25,259 bases of DNA from Mikrocytos mackini (GCA_030180075.1 JASNJN010000682.1:2274-27532), one strand, 5' to 3'. Positions 1 to 8,775 are shown, counted from the stretch's first letter. Numbers and translations are program-made. Notes: generated from the sequence alone by a model not told the origin.

Positions 1-2
1 AG

Positions 3-302
3 TGTAAGATCATTCTTGATAACGCCTCAATTCATCGCTATACTTTCAACAATATGGGCATTGACAATGACAGAGAAGTTATATTTTTACCACCATATTG
101 CCCAGAATTGAACCCAATCGAAGAGGTATTTAATGAAATTAAAGCGAAATTTAAGAAAATAAAGCCATTGTGTAAATCTTCACAGGAAATCATTGAAAGA
201 ATAACAAGCATAATAAACAAAGACTATATTAATAAAAATTTTGGAAGTTATTACAATCACATGAGACAAAATGTTTGGAAAATGTACAAGGAAATATATT
301 AA
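3..302 (+). CDS. IS630/Tc1-mariner DDE transposase, C-terminal part (5' truncated by window edge)
   Basis: The frame is open from base 3, upstream of the first ATG at 54, so this is the 3' end of a longer gene and 54 is not a convincing start. It reads ILDNASIH near the front (second catalytic Asp of the DDE_3 fold), then FLPPYCPELNPIEEVF (the third acidic residue in the NPIE motif). There are 33 residues between that Asp and that Glu, close to the DD34E spacing of Tc1-like and IS630-like enzymes. The tail is Lys-rich and ends with TAA at 300-302. The enzyme would cut and paste its own element in the nucleus. The visible 99 codons are free of stops or shifts, so the copy could be intact. The family assignment is firm; the subfamily is not. 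Confidence 0.88.
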   Translation, partial: CKIILDNASIHRYTFNNMGIDNDREVIFLPPYCPELNPIEEVFNEIKAKFKKIKPLCKSSQEIIERITSIINKDYINKNFGSYYNHMRQNVWKMYKEIY

Positions 303-418
303 ATAAATATATGAGAAAAAATATAACACATGTTAAAATTTTGGTTTAGATTTATTATACATTTTAGTTATGAATTTATTTTATGTTATATTTAATTGAA
401 ATTTATTTAATTTTAAAA

Positions 419-607
419 TTCTCTTAATTATTTACCGCATTCTCTTAATTAATTTCCACATTCTCTTAATTAGGTTCAACACTCTCTTAATTAATTACCG
501 CATTCTCTTAATTAGTTACCGCATTCTCTTAATTTATTACCACATTCTCTTAATTTATTTCCGCATTCTCTTAATTTCTTTCATCTGTCTCTTAATTTTT
601 TACCAGG
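419..607. repeat. Nine 21-bp subterminal tandem repeats
   Basis: Nine consecutive units of exactly 21 bp. Each carries the core TCTCTTAATT and most end in an ACCGC-like or TTCCGC-like tail. The last unit runs directly into the transposon terminus at 611. Position and regular phasing suggest repeated transposase-binding sites, as in other Tc1/mariner elements with multiple internal binding sites; the binding role is inferred. Confidence 0.85.
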
Positions 608-613
608 ACTGTA

Positions 614-2816
614 GTATAAAATGGCTTTTGTTTTTGAAATTTCTCGATTACTAGAGTGCCGATTTAAATTTTATTCAAGATCAATCATTTTGATGATAAC
701 AAATATGTGCTGCTGGTTTGTACCATCACGCTGCCCTCTGTTGAGTTAGTTGGGATTTTATTTAAAAATTTTACTTTTAAAAGGGGGGAATCTTCAATTA
801 CTCACAAAGAAGCCTTTTGTGACTCAAGGGACAACAACTCGGCTTATTCTATTACTTTAAACATTATATGGGCTTTTGAAGAGGTTCTGAAGTTCCAGAC
901 ACTGTAACAGTCTTGACATCTGCTAAACTCACGGCGATGTCAGCATTATCAACAAATATAAACGTAAAAGAGAATCAATAACTTTAATTCCTACCACAAT
1001 ACAATAAACACCTTTCATAGAGTATGTGTAATTGTAAAATCACACAAACAGAAAAGAAATAAGCAAAACTGGGGATATCGGGCATTCTAAAAACGCATAG
1101 AACAAATACAAGTTAAATTGATAACCACTTACCTAACCAACCTTAGTTTCCTCTTGATGGATATCATAGTGTTACAAGCTATAAGGCGTAGGAAAACTCG
1201 GATATAATGAATGATTCAACTAAAAGACAGCATTTAAATAGTTGATCATAGAAGTAAGTAAGTTATAGAATTGATAGATGTTGTAATAATTTAGTTAGTT
1301 TGTTTTATATAATTTAATGATGGTTTGTGTTAAGAATTTTGTAATTTCTATATATTTATATTTTATAAAAAGAAACTCGCCAAAATATTTAAATTGGAGC
1401 ACACAAAATCCACATAAATTCAATTATTTAACAAAACACTATTTATTTATCCTTCGGTAACCTCATTTAAACTTAAGTGACTTATATCTAATGTATCTTT
1501 TTCAATTTTTGTATTGTATGTCCATATTTTAGAAGTAGAACCAATACGACCTTTCTTTGTCTGACAATTGTTGTTTTATTAGTTAGAAGCTATTTATCGA
1601 GTGTTCTTGTGTTTAAATACTCCGTTAAAACGTCTTCCCTTTTGATCTTTGGTTCATTCTTCTTTGTCGTTCGGCAAGGACCTGTAGTAAGTCTAGTTCA
1701 AGGTAGAAATAAGCCTAGGTTGGAAAATGTGGCTCTTGGGTCAATGTTCTATAAAGCTTTGTCAGACTCGTAAGATTGGTCTGTTGAGTAAAATTTAAAT
1801 TTTGATGATTTAGAGTCATAGGTGTAAAGTATACCCAATAAACAACGTTTACAGCATTATACAATGCTTAATATATCTTTAGTTTTGTTCAAACCTGTTT
1901 ATGTTGCCATTCTGTTGTTTGTCCATACAGAAAGAACTACAAATAATTTATCAAGATTGGCAGTGTAATATTATATCTAAAATGATCTAAATGTTACAAC
2001 TAATCGCTACGAATCTATATTGATTCTAATCTTATAAAATATCCGGTTTGTGAATTAAATCGTATCGCCAACGTATCTAATATTAGACAAGGGTTTACAT
2101 GTAGATAATAATTACATAGGCAGTTGTAATAGTGATGAAACACTCTACCATTCTCATTAGATCAACATTTTAAAAACGTACATAAATTCTATCTTTTGCT
2201 CGAGGATAAAACAAGCAAACTGTACAAGTACAGACACTCAAAACTTCAATATTCGTACATCATTTTAATACAAACAATCTCGAAAATTTTAGTAAAAAAT
2301 CGAAAATAAAAAAGTTTCATTTTTTTGATAAATCGCAATGAAAATTTTGAGAAAATCATAGGTGAAAAAGCGAAATATCAAATATAGTAATTAAATGGGA
2401 TTATAAAATACTTTGTTTGTTTTGTGGCCATTCTCCATGTCTGTAAAGTCCCGGTGCTTAAAGTGTTAATATTAATTATTTGACCCAAAAAAGTCATATA
2501 TTTTCCGATCCCTACTCATTACGGTAAACCACGAAGGTATAACACTAGTTATAACCACAACTTACGTAACGACTATAAACAGAACATCTACGACTGTTAC
2601 GTAACGCGCGGACATGTCAGGAATGGCTGCTGAGTATAAATATGTACATCGTCGTCCTTAAAGGGTTAATGAGCGTTTTTCTTTTCACATTTGATAATCC
2701 AACGCTAAATATTTGAAATATAACTATTATGTTTTCCAATTTTCAAAAGGGAAGTCTATTTTGCACTCCAATTTTAGGAAAAAAAATTGATCAAAATTTT
2801 AACAAATTTACTTATG
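614..2816. other. Gene-poor AT-rich stretch
   Basis: No convincing gene is seen on either strand in about 2.2 kb. Open frames are short and without recognisable motifs. Two TTAA sites at 2466-2469 and 2666-2669 are preceded by AAGTG and AAGGG and read on the reverse strand as piggyBac-like ends (TTAACACTTTAAG and TTAACCCTTTAAG), exactly 200 bp apart and in the same orientation. No opposite end was found for either. Confidence 0.5.
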
Positions 2817-3031
2817 TTGTTTATCATCAAATAATAAGCATTATTTGAGGGTCAGATTTTAATTTATTGTCTTGGTTTTAAAATTTCTCTTTATAATCGA
2901 CGATTTTCACAAATTTAAATTTTAAATTTCAAAATAATAACAAAACACTCATTATAAAGAGAAATTTTAAAACCAAGACAATAAATTAAATTCTGACCCT
3001 CAAATAATGCTTATTATTTGATGATAAACAA
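2817..3031. repeat. Long near-perfect inverted repeat (81-bp arms, 53-nt loop)
   Basis: The left arm 2817-2897 and right arm 2951-3031 are reverse complements over 81 bp with one mismatch that I can see, and pairing stops sharply at both outer ends. The loop (2898-2950) is AT-rich. The form is that of a foldback MITE with arms spanning almost the whole element, or a recent inverted duplication. No clear target-site duplication flanks it, so the superfamily is unknown. Transcribed RNA would form one long double-stranded hairpin. Confidence 0.9.
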
Positions 3032-3125
3032 TATATCTCATTTTCAGTAAAAATTGACCCAAATAAATTTCAAATTATTGCGTGCATTTCAGAGTTTCCT
3101 TTTCAAAATCGACATAAAAAATTGA

Positions 3126-3281
3126 ATTTCGAAAAATGGTTATCACAAAATATTAGGCCAAGTTAGATCATGGCGACAGACAAGAAATGCTAAAATGCCT
3201 TTACATCTCAAACTTCTTCTCATTATTGGGATTGTTATAGGAATTATTTTTCTGGTTTACACCCGTTGCCAAGAGAATTGA
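3126..3281 (+). pseudogene. Possible tail of a SNARE-like or other tail-anchored membrane protein
   Basis: An open stretch of 51 codons follows a TGA at 3123-3125 and ends at TGA 3279-3281. It contains a basic segment (SWRQTRNAK) followed by one hydrophobic membrane segment (LLLIIGIVIGIIFLV) and a very short polar tail. This is the layout of the C-terminus of R-SNAREs and other tail-anchored proteins. The only ATG (3195) would give 28 residues. No SNARE coiled-coil motif is visible upstream, so it is either the relic of a gene end or chance. The nearby 81-bp-arm hairpin may have disrupted the gene. Weak call. Confidence 0.28.
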
Positions 3282-3520
3282 ATCACCTTGAAACTCTTCA
3301 AATATACTTATAAAGTATTTATTTTTATGCATTGTAGATATCAAAACCTGAGAAATACGTGGATGGTAAAAATAGTTAAATATATATATATTCTATCGTA
3401 TTTTTTAAAATCCAAACATGTATTTTATAGAACCATTGCCAAAAATACTGAATCACCAAAATAACAAAAATTATTCATCTTTTAATTTATAAAACTATTA
3501 TATCATGTTTAAATTAATAT
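3282..3520. other. AT-rich spacer with a short direct repeat
   Basis: No gene is seen. A short sequence of the form TTGCCAAnAnnnTGAATCACC occurs at about 3266-3289 (overlapping the preceding open stretch) and again, diverged, at about 3434-3457. It may be the edge of a mobile element whose other features are lost. Confidence 0.35.
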
Positions 3521-3889
3521 TTAATTATGTCTCCATTGCTTTTCTTTATCTATTTTATTATTTTCATTATTTTCTTCTTTGTTGATTTCATTGGTAATGT
3601 TAGTTGTCTTCTCGTTCTCCTTGTAATAGTTTAACACATGGTTTATTAACTTTATGGCATTAATACATCTGTCAAATTCATGTTTGCAATTAAACTTCAC
3701 TTTTTGCGCTTTGTCATCATTATCTTCTGTAACATACTTGTTTAGTTTATGTCTAAATATGTATTTCTTTAGTATTTTGTAGCCAATCAAAACATCTTTC
3801 TTTTCTAACATACTCCTTATAATAAACACTGCTAATACAAAATAGTCTAAAACACTGTACTTTTCGTATTCGCTATGTATTTCATTTTG
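3521..3889 (-). CDS. Uncharacterised protein, C-terminal part, 5' end lost in N-containing joint
   Basis: Read leftwards, the frame is open from the run of ambiguous bases at 3891-3911 down to the stop at 3521, about 122 codons. It is not recognised. It has a short hydrophobic stretch near the front (DYFVLAVFII), a Lys-rich middle (ILKKYIFRHKLNKY) and an Asn/Glu/Lys-rich low-complexity tail ending KEKQWRHN. No start codon is visible; an internal ATG reading MLEKKDV is unlikely to be the true start because the frame stays open and protein-like upstream. It faces away from the nuclease frame across the joint. It may be a divergent neighbour or a product of misassembly. Confidence 0.45.
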   Translation of the reverse strand, partial: QNEIHSEYEKYSVLDYFVLAVFIIRSMLEKKDVLIGYKILKKYIFRHKLNKYVTEDNDDKAQKVKFNCKHEFDRCINAIKLINHVLNYYKENEKTTNITNEINKEENNENNKIDKEKQWRHN

Positions 3890-3890
3890 T

Positions 3891-3911
3891 NTTANANNGT
3901 TTNTGNATNNN
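3891..3911. other. Ambiguous bases (N-containing joint)
   Basis: Ns are scattered among called bases rather than forming a solid run. Open frames on both strands run into this point, so it is either a low-quality consensus region or a join of two contigs. Confidence 0.9.
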
Positions 3912-4993
3912 AAGAAGCTAAGAAATGGTAAAGATTTTTCTCATATGGTAAGCGATAAAACACTGAATCTAATACATACGGCGGCAGATCAGATACCAGC
4001 CGACTATTACCACAGGACTTTATTGGAGTCCTATCACTTCGGATTTATAAAGGTACTTGAAATGATGGACATAGATGAACATGGAAATGCTTCTTTTGCA
4101 AATCTAATTACATGGATTTCACCTATACACAAAATTAAAATGCGAAGGAAATTCGAAGAGTATAAGAAGTGGGCAGAAAATAGGTTTACTTTTAGCCCCG
4201 AGGATAAGAGTAAGTTAAAGAAGGCTTTTAACATTGAGTTCTTCAAGAAGGTAGTTAACAAGGTTGCCATAAGCACAAATAGACGTATGAATACAATTCG
4301 AAATCATATATACCATGAAAGTGAGGTACGAGATTCCATGGAGATAGACTTTAAATATGAACTAAAAAAAATGGTGAAAAGCACGTGCAAGTATAAAAAT
4401 GAGAAAGGGTTGGAGAATTTTATTTACGTGGATCATGAGTAGGGTTGTGCAAAATATTCCGTTTTTTACAAAATTTTATATGTTGTTTATCTTAAGCTAC
4501 AAAATATAAAACAATTCAAATTTTTTGAAGATTTCGGCCGCGTCAAAAATTTTTATAGCATATTTTGCCACTTCAGGGAATATTTCACAACATCTACGGA
4601 ATATTTTTGGGCATTTTTGGTTATAAAATATGCATTTTGGCCAAATGGAATATTTTGCACAACCCTAATCATGAGATTAGAGTGAACAAGTTAAGACCTG
4701 AAGAACAAAAGAGAGGTTCGGCTAGAATAGACTTGATAATTATATTGGCAATGGGTACAGACCCAAAAGACAGGCTTCGTGTGGTAATAGAATTAAAGAA
4801 GGACGAAGGAGACATAAAGGACCACACGATTATGAAAGAGAAAGCGAAGAATTACGACAGCCTGGATTTTTTAGATCAAGAAGAAACAATCCTATATTTG
4901 TCAGCTTCAATGAACACCAGGGATAATGACGGGAATCCAAAAAAACATCGGTTGAGCCATTTTATTTCCTATAATATTGATGACAAGAAATAA
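3912..4993 (+). pseudogene. PD-(D/E)XK-like nuclease gene interrupted by a hAT-type MITE
   Basis: The upstream part is open from the Ns at 3911 to 4439 and has an ATG at 3945. It contains LLESYHFGF, resembling the E-xx-Yh segment that precedes the nuclease core in PDDEXK_9-type proteins. The downstream part (4676-4993) carries ARIDLIII, then VVIELKKDEG: the Asp and E-x-K of a PD-(D/E)XK active site on adjacent strands. The parts are split by a 228-bp MITE plus an 8-bp duplication (236 bp, not a multiple of 3). Ignoring the insertion and one duplicate, both parts share one frame. The element's first bases, TAG, form the premature stop at 4440-4442. An intact protein would be about 271 residues from 3945, or longer if the true start lies in the Ns. 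The fold assignment is probable; the exact family is inferred. Confidence 0.62.
4440..4667. mobile_element. hAT-type MITE (228 bp) inserted in the nuclease gene
   Basis: The element begins TAGGGTTGTGCAAAATATTC and ends with the exact reverse complement of that terminus (21-bp perfect inverted repeat). The flanks are identical 8-bp copies ATCATGAG at 4432-4439 and 4668-4675. An 8-bp duplication with YAG-type ends is the mark of hAT transposition. There is no coding capacity. The interior is AT-rich with repeated TATTTT motifs. Confidence 0.9.
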
Positions 4994-5110
4994 TCAGCGT
5001 CATGAAATGGGAAAATGATGAAAATAAATAATTATTATTAATAGACACACAAAATTGAAAATTTAACTTATTTATCTTTGTTGTATAAATCTTTCATATT
5101 TATTTTTTAA

Positions 5111-5279
5111 TACAGTAAATATTGATATAGTGGAATTTCAATTTATTGTACTAAAATTTAGTCCACTATCAGTGATATTTACATTTTTATAAACTATAAA
5201 ATTACCAATATTATGTTAAAGATATGGAAATGATAGATCTTTAAAAGATAAACAAATTGTTAGATTCTATAATTATATC
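5111..5279. mobile_element. pogo/Tigger-type MITE copy 1, left part
   Basis: After TA (5111-5112) the element starts CAGTAAATATTG at 5113 and runs to 5279, where the Ty3 element is inserted. It continues after the Ty3 element at 10554-10985 and ends at a second TA (10986-10987). A second, inverted copy at 13611-14202 lacks the Ty3 insertion and matches both parts, confirming that these are one element of about 594 bp. CAGT ends and a TA duplication point to Tc1/mariner-pogo; the Tigger-like terminal sequence favours pogo. Confidence 0.85.
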
Positions 5280-5439
5280 TGACGTGACTCCCCGAGACTA
5301 GTGGGCAGCCCTGCGAGGCACGCGATTGTCGTCTAAAGAAGTTATTTCCCATTAGGTTTTCTCAAAGAATTTAATATTTGTTTTTATAATAATTACTTAA
5401 TAACTGGCTCCGCACCTTTTAGGTGATAGTTAGTTTACG
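5280..5439 (-). repeat. 3' LTR of the Ty3/gypsy element (interrupted)
   Basis: This part matches 10391-10550 with no difference that I can see over 160 bp. The last three bases (TCA) are at 6435-6437, separated by the MULE-type MITE and its duplicated TAGTTTACG. A short symmetric motif, CACCTTTTAGGTG, lies near the end of the LTR. The pol reading frame ends inside this LTR. Confidence 0.93.
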
Positions 5440-6425
5440 GGTTGAATTGAAAAATGCCACAAAAATTGAAAAACGCCACAAAAATTGAAAAATGCCACAA
5501 ATTTTCGGTTTTGATTGCCCCGGAAAATAGCCATGCCCAGAAAAATTTTTTTTTAAAAAACAACAAATTATTTTTCGGGCAAAATTTTTATGGAAAAACG
5601 CTTCCAAAAATTTTTTATCCCAAAAAATTAATATTTTTTTCCATTCTCAAAAAAAAAATTTCGATCATGAAAAACAATTTTTTGACCAAAAACACGTTTT
5701 TATCACTTTTTCAACATTTTTGAAAAAAAAATTTTTTGGATTTTCAAGGGGGTGCATCAAGGAAATTTTCAAAAAAGTTGAAGTTCAAAAACACAAAAAT
5801 TTTTGAGAATTTTTTTTGGAAATTTTTTTAACACGTGTATTTTCAAGAGATCTACAAAAACAAACTTTTAAAAAATTTTGAAAATATTATGATCGATTTA
5901 ATATTAAAAATTAAATAATGGTGTATTATACACCTATTCCTGAGGTATCAATATAGCGAATATTTTTCGGAATTTTTTTTTCAAAAATGCTTTTTCTTTG
6001 AGATCATGCTTTTACAAGGTTCTAAAAAATTTTTGAAAAAAATTTCGGGTTCATTTAGTAAAATTTTTGAAGTGACTTTTAGACCAAAAAAATAAAATTT
6101 CAAAAAAAATTCAAAAAAATGATAAAAACGTGTTTTTGGGCAATAAAAAAGTTTTGTTGGGTTCAAGAAATTTTTTTTGAGAATGGAAAAATAATACTAA
6201 TTTTCTGAGATAAAAAATGTTAGATAATATTTTTCCATAAATTTATAGCCTGAAAAACAAATTTGCTGTTTTCAAAAAATTTTTTTTCTGAGCATGGTTA
6301 TTTTCTGGGACAATCAAAACGCCAAATTTGTGCTATTTTTCAATTTTGTGGCACTTTTCCATTTTTGTGGCATTTTCCAATTTTTGTGGCATTTTTCCAT
6401 TTTTGTGGCATTTTTCAATTGAGCC
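5440..6425. mobile_element. MULE-type foldback MITE (986 bp) in the 3' LTR
   Basis: The ends are GGTTGAATTGAAAAATGCCA on the left and, read inwards, GGCTCAATTGAAAAATGCCA on the right. Inverted similarity continues through most of the element, giving two arms of roughly 450-480 bp. Each arm starts with tandem units of about 18 bp containing AAAAATGCCAC (three on the left, about five on the right). The flanks are identical 9-bp copies TAGTTTACG (5431-5439 and 6426-6434). Long inverted repeats with a 9-bp duplication are diagnostic of Mutator-like elements. There is no coding capacity; open frames here come from poly-A/T composition. Confidence 0.88.
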
Positions 6426-7369
6426 TAGTTTACGTCAGTTTGCACTTCTCTTCTTTCTTCAACGTAACAATTGTATGGTTTGACTCTCTTGATGTTTACC
6501 CATAATAATCGAGTTTCTAAGTTAATTTCTATATTATTTCCTTCACCTCGAATGGCATTTATTTCATACGGTCCTAACCATTTGTCACACAATTTCTGTT
6601 TGTTTAGGTTCCTTAACAAGACGTAGTCGCCGACCTGATAAGGTTTAATGCTGACTCTAGACTCATTTCTCTTTTCGCATTCTTTTAAACTTTGTTTCTC
6701 AATTTCTACTCTGATCTCTTCTAGGGAAGTTTGCATTGGAACATTCAATGCGTTAAGTAAATTCGGTTTGCCTATAATCATGGAAGGACTTTCCTTTAGT
6801 GTTCTGTTGTAGCCAGAGTTAAATGCATTTTCAATCATCGTTAGTGCTTCTTCCATTCTATACTCTCCTGTATTCAATATATTCATTGAGTTTCCGATGA
6901 ATATATTTGTTCTTTCTGCAATACCGTTTGCGTTTGGATTGTAAGCAGTAGTATATCGTGGTTTAATGTCTTTATCTTTCAGAAATTCTTTAAATTTCTT
7001 TCCGATATACTGTTTACCTCTGTCGGATAAGAAGTGAAGTGGCTTTTGGAATTGACTTAACCATTTCTCACTGAACATTTCAATCACATCGTCACATTTT
7101 ATATCTTCCGAGTAAGCTAACTTTAAGTATCGGGAGAACACATCTATGAAAGTAATGATGAATATTTTGCTGTTTTCTCCAAATTCAGTTCCGTCAAATG
7201 GACCCCAAATATCGCTGCAGACAATTTCATGAGGGCGATCTGCTTTTATATATCCCGATGTAGTACTGTATTTAGTTTTCCCTATTTTCTTCCTCTGACA
7301 TATGTCACAAGATCGAGTTATAATTTCTATCATTTTCTTCAGTTGATTGATTTGAAAGTATGGGGTCAT
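6425..7369 (-). pseudogene. Ty3/gypsy integrase fragment
   Basis: About 314 codons. It opens with the second half of the integrase zinc finger (CDICQRKK). The first half, HGKLLHPG, lies in the preceding frame. The catalytic core shows CSDIWGPFDG (first Asp), LSDRGKQY (second Asp) and NGIAERTN (Glu), and a GPY/F-type module, WLGPYEI, follows near the end. The integrase joins retrotransposon cDNA to host DNA. A 1-nt shift near 7366-7395 separates it from the RNase H frame. It ends within the 3' LTR: the TAG stop now uses one base of the nested MITE, where the uninterrupted LTR would give TAA two bases along the same codon. No chromodomain is visible after the GPY/F module. Confidence 0.9.
6445..6460 (-). 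promoter_or_regulatory. Probable polypurine tract of the Ty3/gypsy element
   Basis: On the minus strand this is an uninterrupted purine run, GAAGAAAGAAGAGAAG, lying seven bases before the 3' LTR. It is the expected place for plus-strand DNA priming, though such tracts usually touch the LTR. It overlaps the last codons of pol (the EERRE residues). Confidence 0.5.
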
Positions 7370-8094
7370 TGAGTAAAACAGTTTGTTAATCCCGGGTGTA
7401 GTAGTTTACCATGGAAATACTCTATTATTGTCATTCTATCTAGATCTCCTATCTGCATTTTACTTTCACCATTTACTTCAATATTTGCGATATTAGTTTC
7501 TTCTTTTATTTTCTCAAGTAAGTCCCTTATTTCTATTTCTGATTTTTGTGTTATGCTAGGACTAGTGAGTTGTAGTGCTCTATTATTAGTGTTGGTGGCT
7601 AGATGTGTGTTCGAATTGGATTTATATGTTTCTATATTGGTTTTATTATCTTCTTTTTCTTTGTATGCTCTGCTTAGATAGTCTGCAGCTTTATTTTTTA
7701 CTCCTGGGTAAAAATAAATGCTATAATCAAACTCAGACATATAAGAGTTCCATCTCTGTATTTTAGCATTTGGTTTGTTGTTTTCAAAGGAGAGATTCTT
7801 ATTATCAGAATAAACACATATTTTGCTATCAAATACTATGTTTCTTAATCGTTTTAAGCTTTTCATTATAGCATATAACTCCTTCTCCACAATTGTCCAA
7901 TTTTGTTGAGTTTTACTCAGTTTAGAGGAGAATATCCGTATTAAATTGGTTTCCTGGGTTAATATTCCTGAGATGCCTTCTTGACTTGCATCGGTATAAA
8001 GCTGGAATTCCTTTTCATAGTCCGGATTTGTTAGCGTCATTTGCTTTTCTATGCAATTTAGAATTTTCTTAATATTGTTTGTATCGTCATCTTT
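7366..8094 (-). pseudogene. Ty3/gypsy RNase H and start of integrase
   Basis: This frame directly follows the reverse transcriptase frame after an in-frame TGA (8095-8097). It shows FQLYTDASQEGISGIL, the Ty3-type RNase H start with its first catalytic Asp, then EKELYAIMKSLKRLR (Glu) and VYSDNKNLSF (Asp). A tether segment and then the HxxxxH half of the integrase zinc finger follow. RNase H degrades the RNA strand of the RNA-DNA hybrid. The frame ends at TGA 7366-7368 because of a 1-nt shift. Apart from that shift the domain looks complete. Confidence 0.9.
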
Positions 8095-8775
8095 TCAATC
8101 CAATTTCTTTTGATTTAACTTATCATTCAAAGGGGATAACATGTGAGATAAATTAACAACATATGGTCGATACCAATTAAGGCTTCCTATTAGTGACCTA
8201 AGTTGTTTAAGTGTCTGTGGTATCCGAACAAGTTTTTCTTTGTCTAAATGTGAAAGGTCAGCCATGATTTTTCCTTTCTCTATAGTGTGTCCAAGATAAC
8301 TTATTTTCTGTTTTAAAAATTCGCATTTTTCTATATTAATTGTTATATTGTTTTCAATTAATATATCCATTACTTTTATTAGAATTTTATAGTGATCCTC
8401 AATTGTGTTCGAGTATACCAAGATGTCGTCGAGAAAAATTTTAACACCTTCAAGGCTACCAAGTAATTGCTCCATTGCACACTGGAATGTGCGTGGTGCA
8501 GTAGTTAGGCCATATGGCATTCGATTCCATTCGAATTGCCCTTGTGGCACTACGAAACTTGTTTTAAATCTATCCTCTGGACGAATTGATACTTGATAAT
8601 AACCTGATTTCATATCAAGTTTAGAATACGTAGTGGTATTCTTCAAATCCAAAAACAAATTCTCTGCTGTAGGAAATGGATATGAATTTTTCAGTGTAAT
8701 TTTGTTTAATTCCCTGTAGTCAATTATCAGTTTCACGGAATTGTCCTTTTTTTGTGTAGGAATGCGGGCGAACAA
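8095..8775 (-). pseudogene. Ty3/gypsy reverse transcriptase fragment
   Basis: The fingers and palm are clear: KLIIDYRELNKIT, KLDMKSGYYQV (first catalytic Asp), FVVPQGQFEWNRMPYGL, and the active-site box KIFLDDILVYS (a F-L-D-D variant of YxDD usual in Ty3/gypsy). The connection YLGHTIEKGKI and the LRSLIGSLNWYRPY motif of the thumb follow. It overlaps the gag-protease frame by a 1-nt shift at a run of seven T on the plus strand (8747-8753) and ends in TGA at 8095-8097, where this family normally has a conserved Trp in its F-x-W motif. Coding resumes in the same frame beyond the TGA. Confidence 0.93.

Larger units (their letters stand above)
1..613 (+). mobile_element. IS630/Tc1-mariner transposon, right end
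   Basis: The right part of a DNA transposon whose left end lies outside the window. It holds the end of a DDE transposase (3-302), an AT-rich stretch, nine 21-bp tandem repeats (419-607) and a terminus whose reverse complement begins CAGTCCTGGTAAAAAATTAA. The terminus stops at 611 and is followed by TA (612-613), the duplicated target of this superfamily. The CAGT start and TA flank are seen directly. The other end and its TA cannot be checked, so full length is unknown. Confidence 0.75.

Noticed and set aside
419-607. CRISPR array
   Set aside because: Contiguous tandem repeats without spacers, eukaryotic context, adjoining a transposon terminus.
707-907. 66-codon open frame on the plus strand
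   Set aside because: No motif, no ATG context, lies in DNA with no other coding signal; length is expected by chance.
648-2150. TAGAGTG at about 650 and CACTCTA at about 2145 as ends of a large hAT-type element
   Set aside because: Flanking 8-bp sequences do not match and similarity does not extend past the first bases.
5419-6505. Several 60-90 codon frames rich in Phe, Lys and Asn
   Set aside because: They lie in the poly-A/T arms of the MULE-type foldback element and arise from its composition.
8095-8097. Alternative genetic code with TGA as Trp
   Set aside because: Only one such case fits a Trp position, TGG is used elsewhere, and other TGA codons end frames.
8733-8775. Programmed ribosomal frameshift at the A-run between protease and reverse transcriptase
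   Set aside because: The shift lies inside the RT fingers rather than at a gag-pol boundary, gag and protease are already fused, and the codon phase does not give a standard tandem slippery site; a missing base in a homopolymer is simpler.
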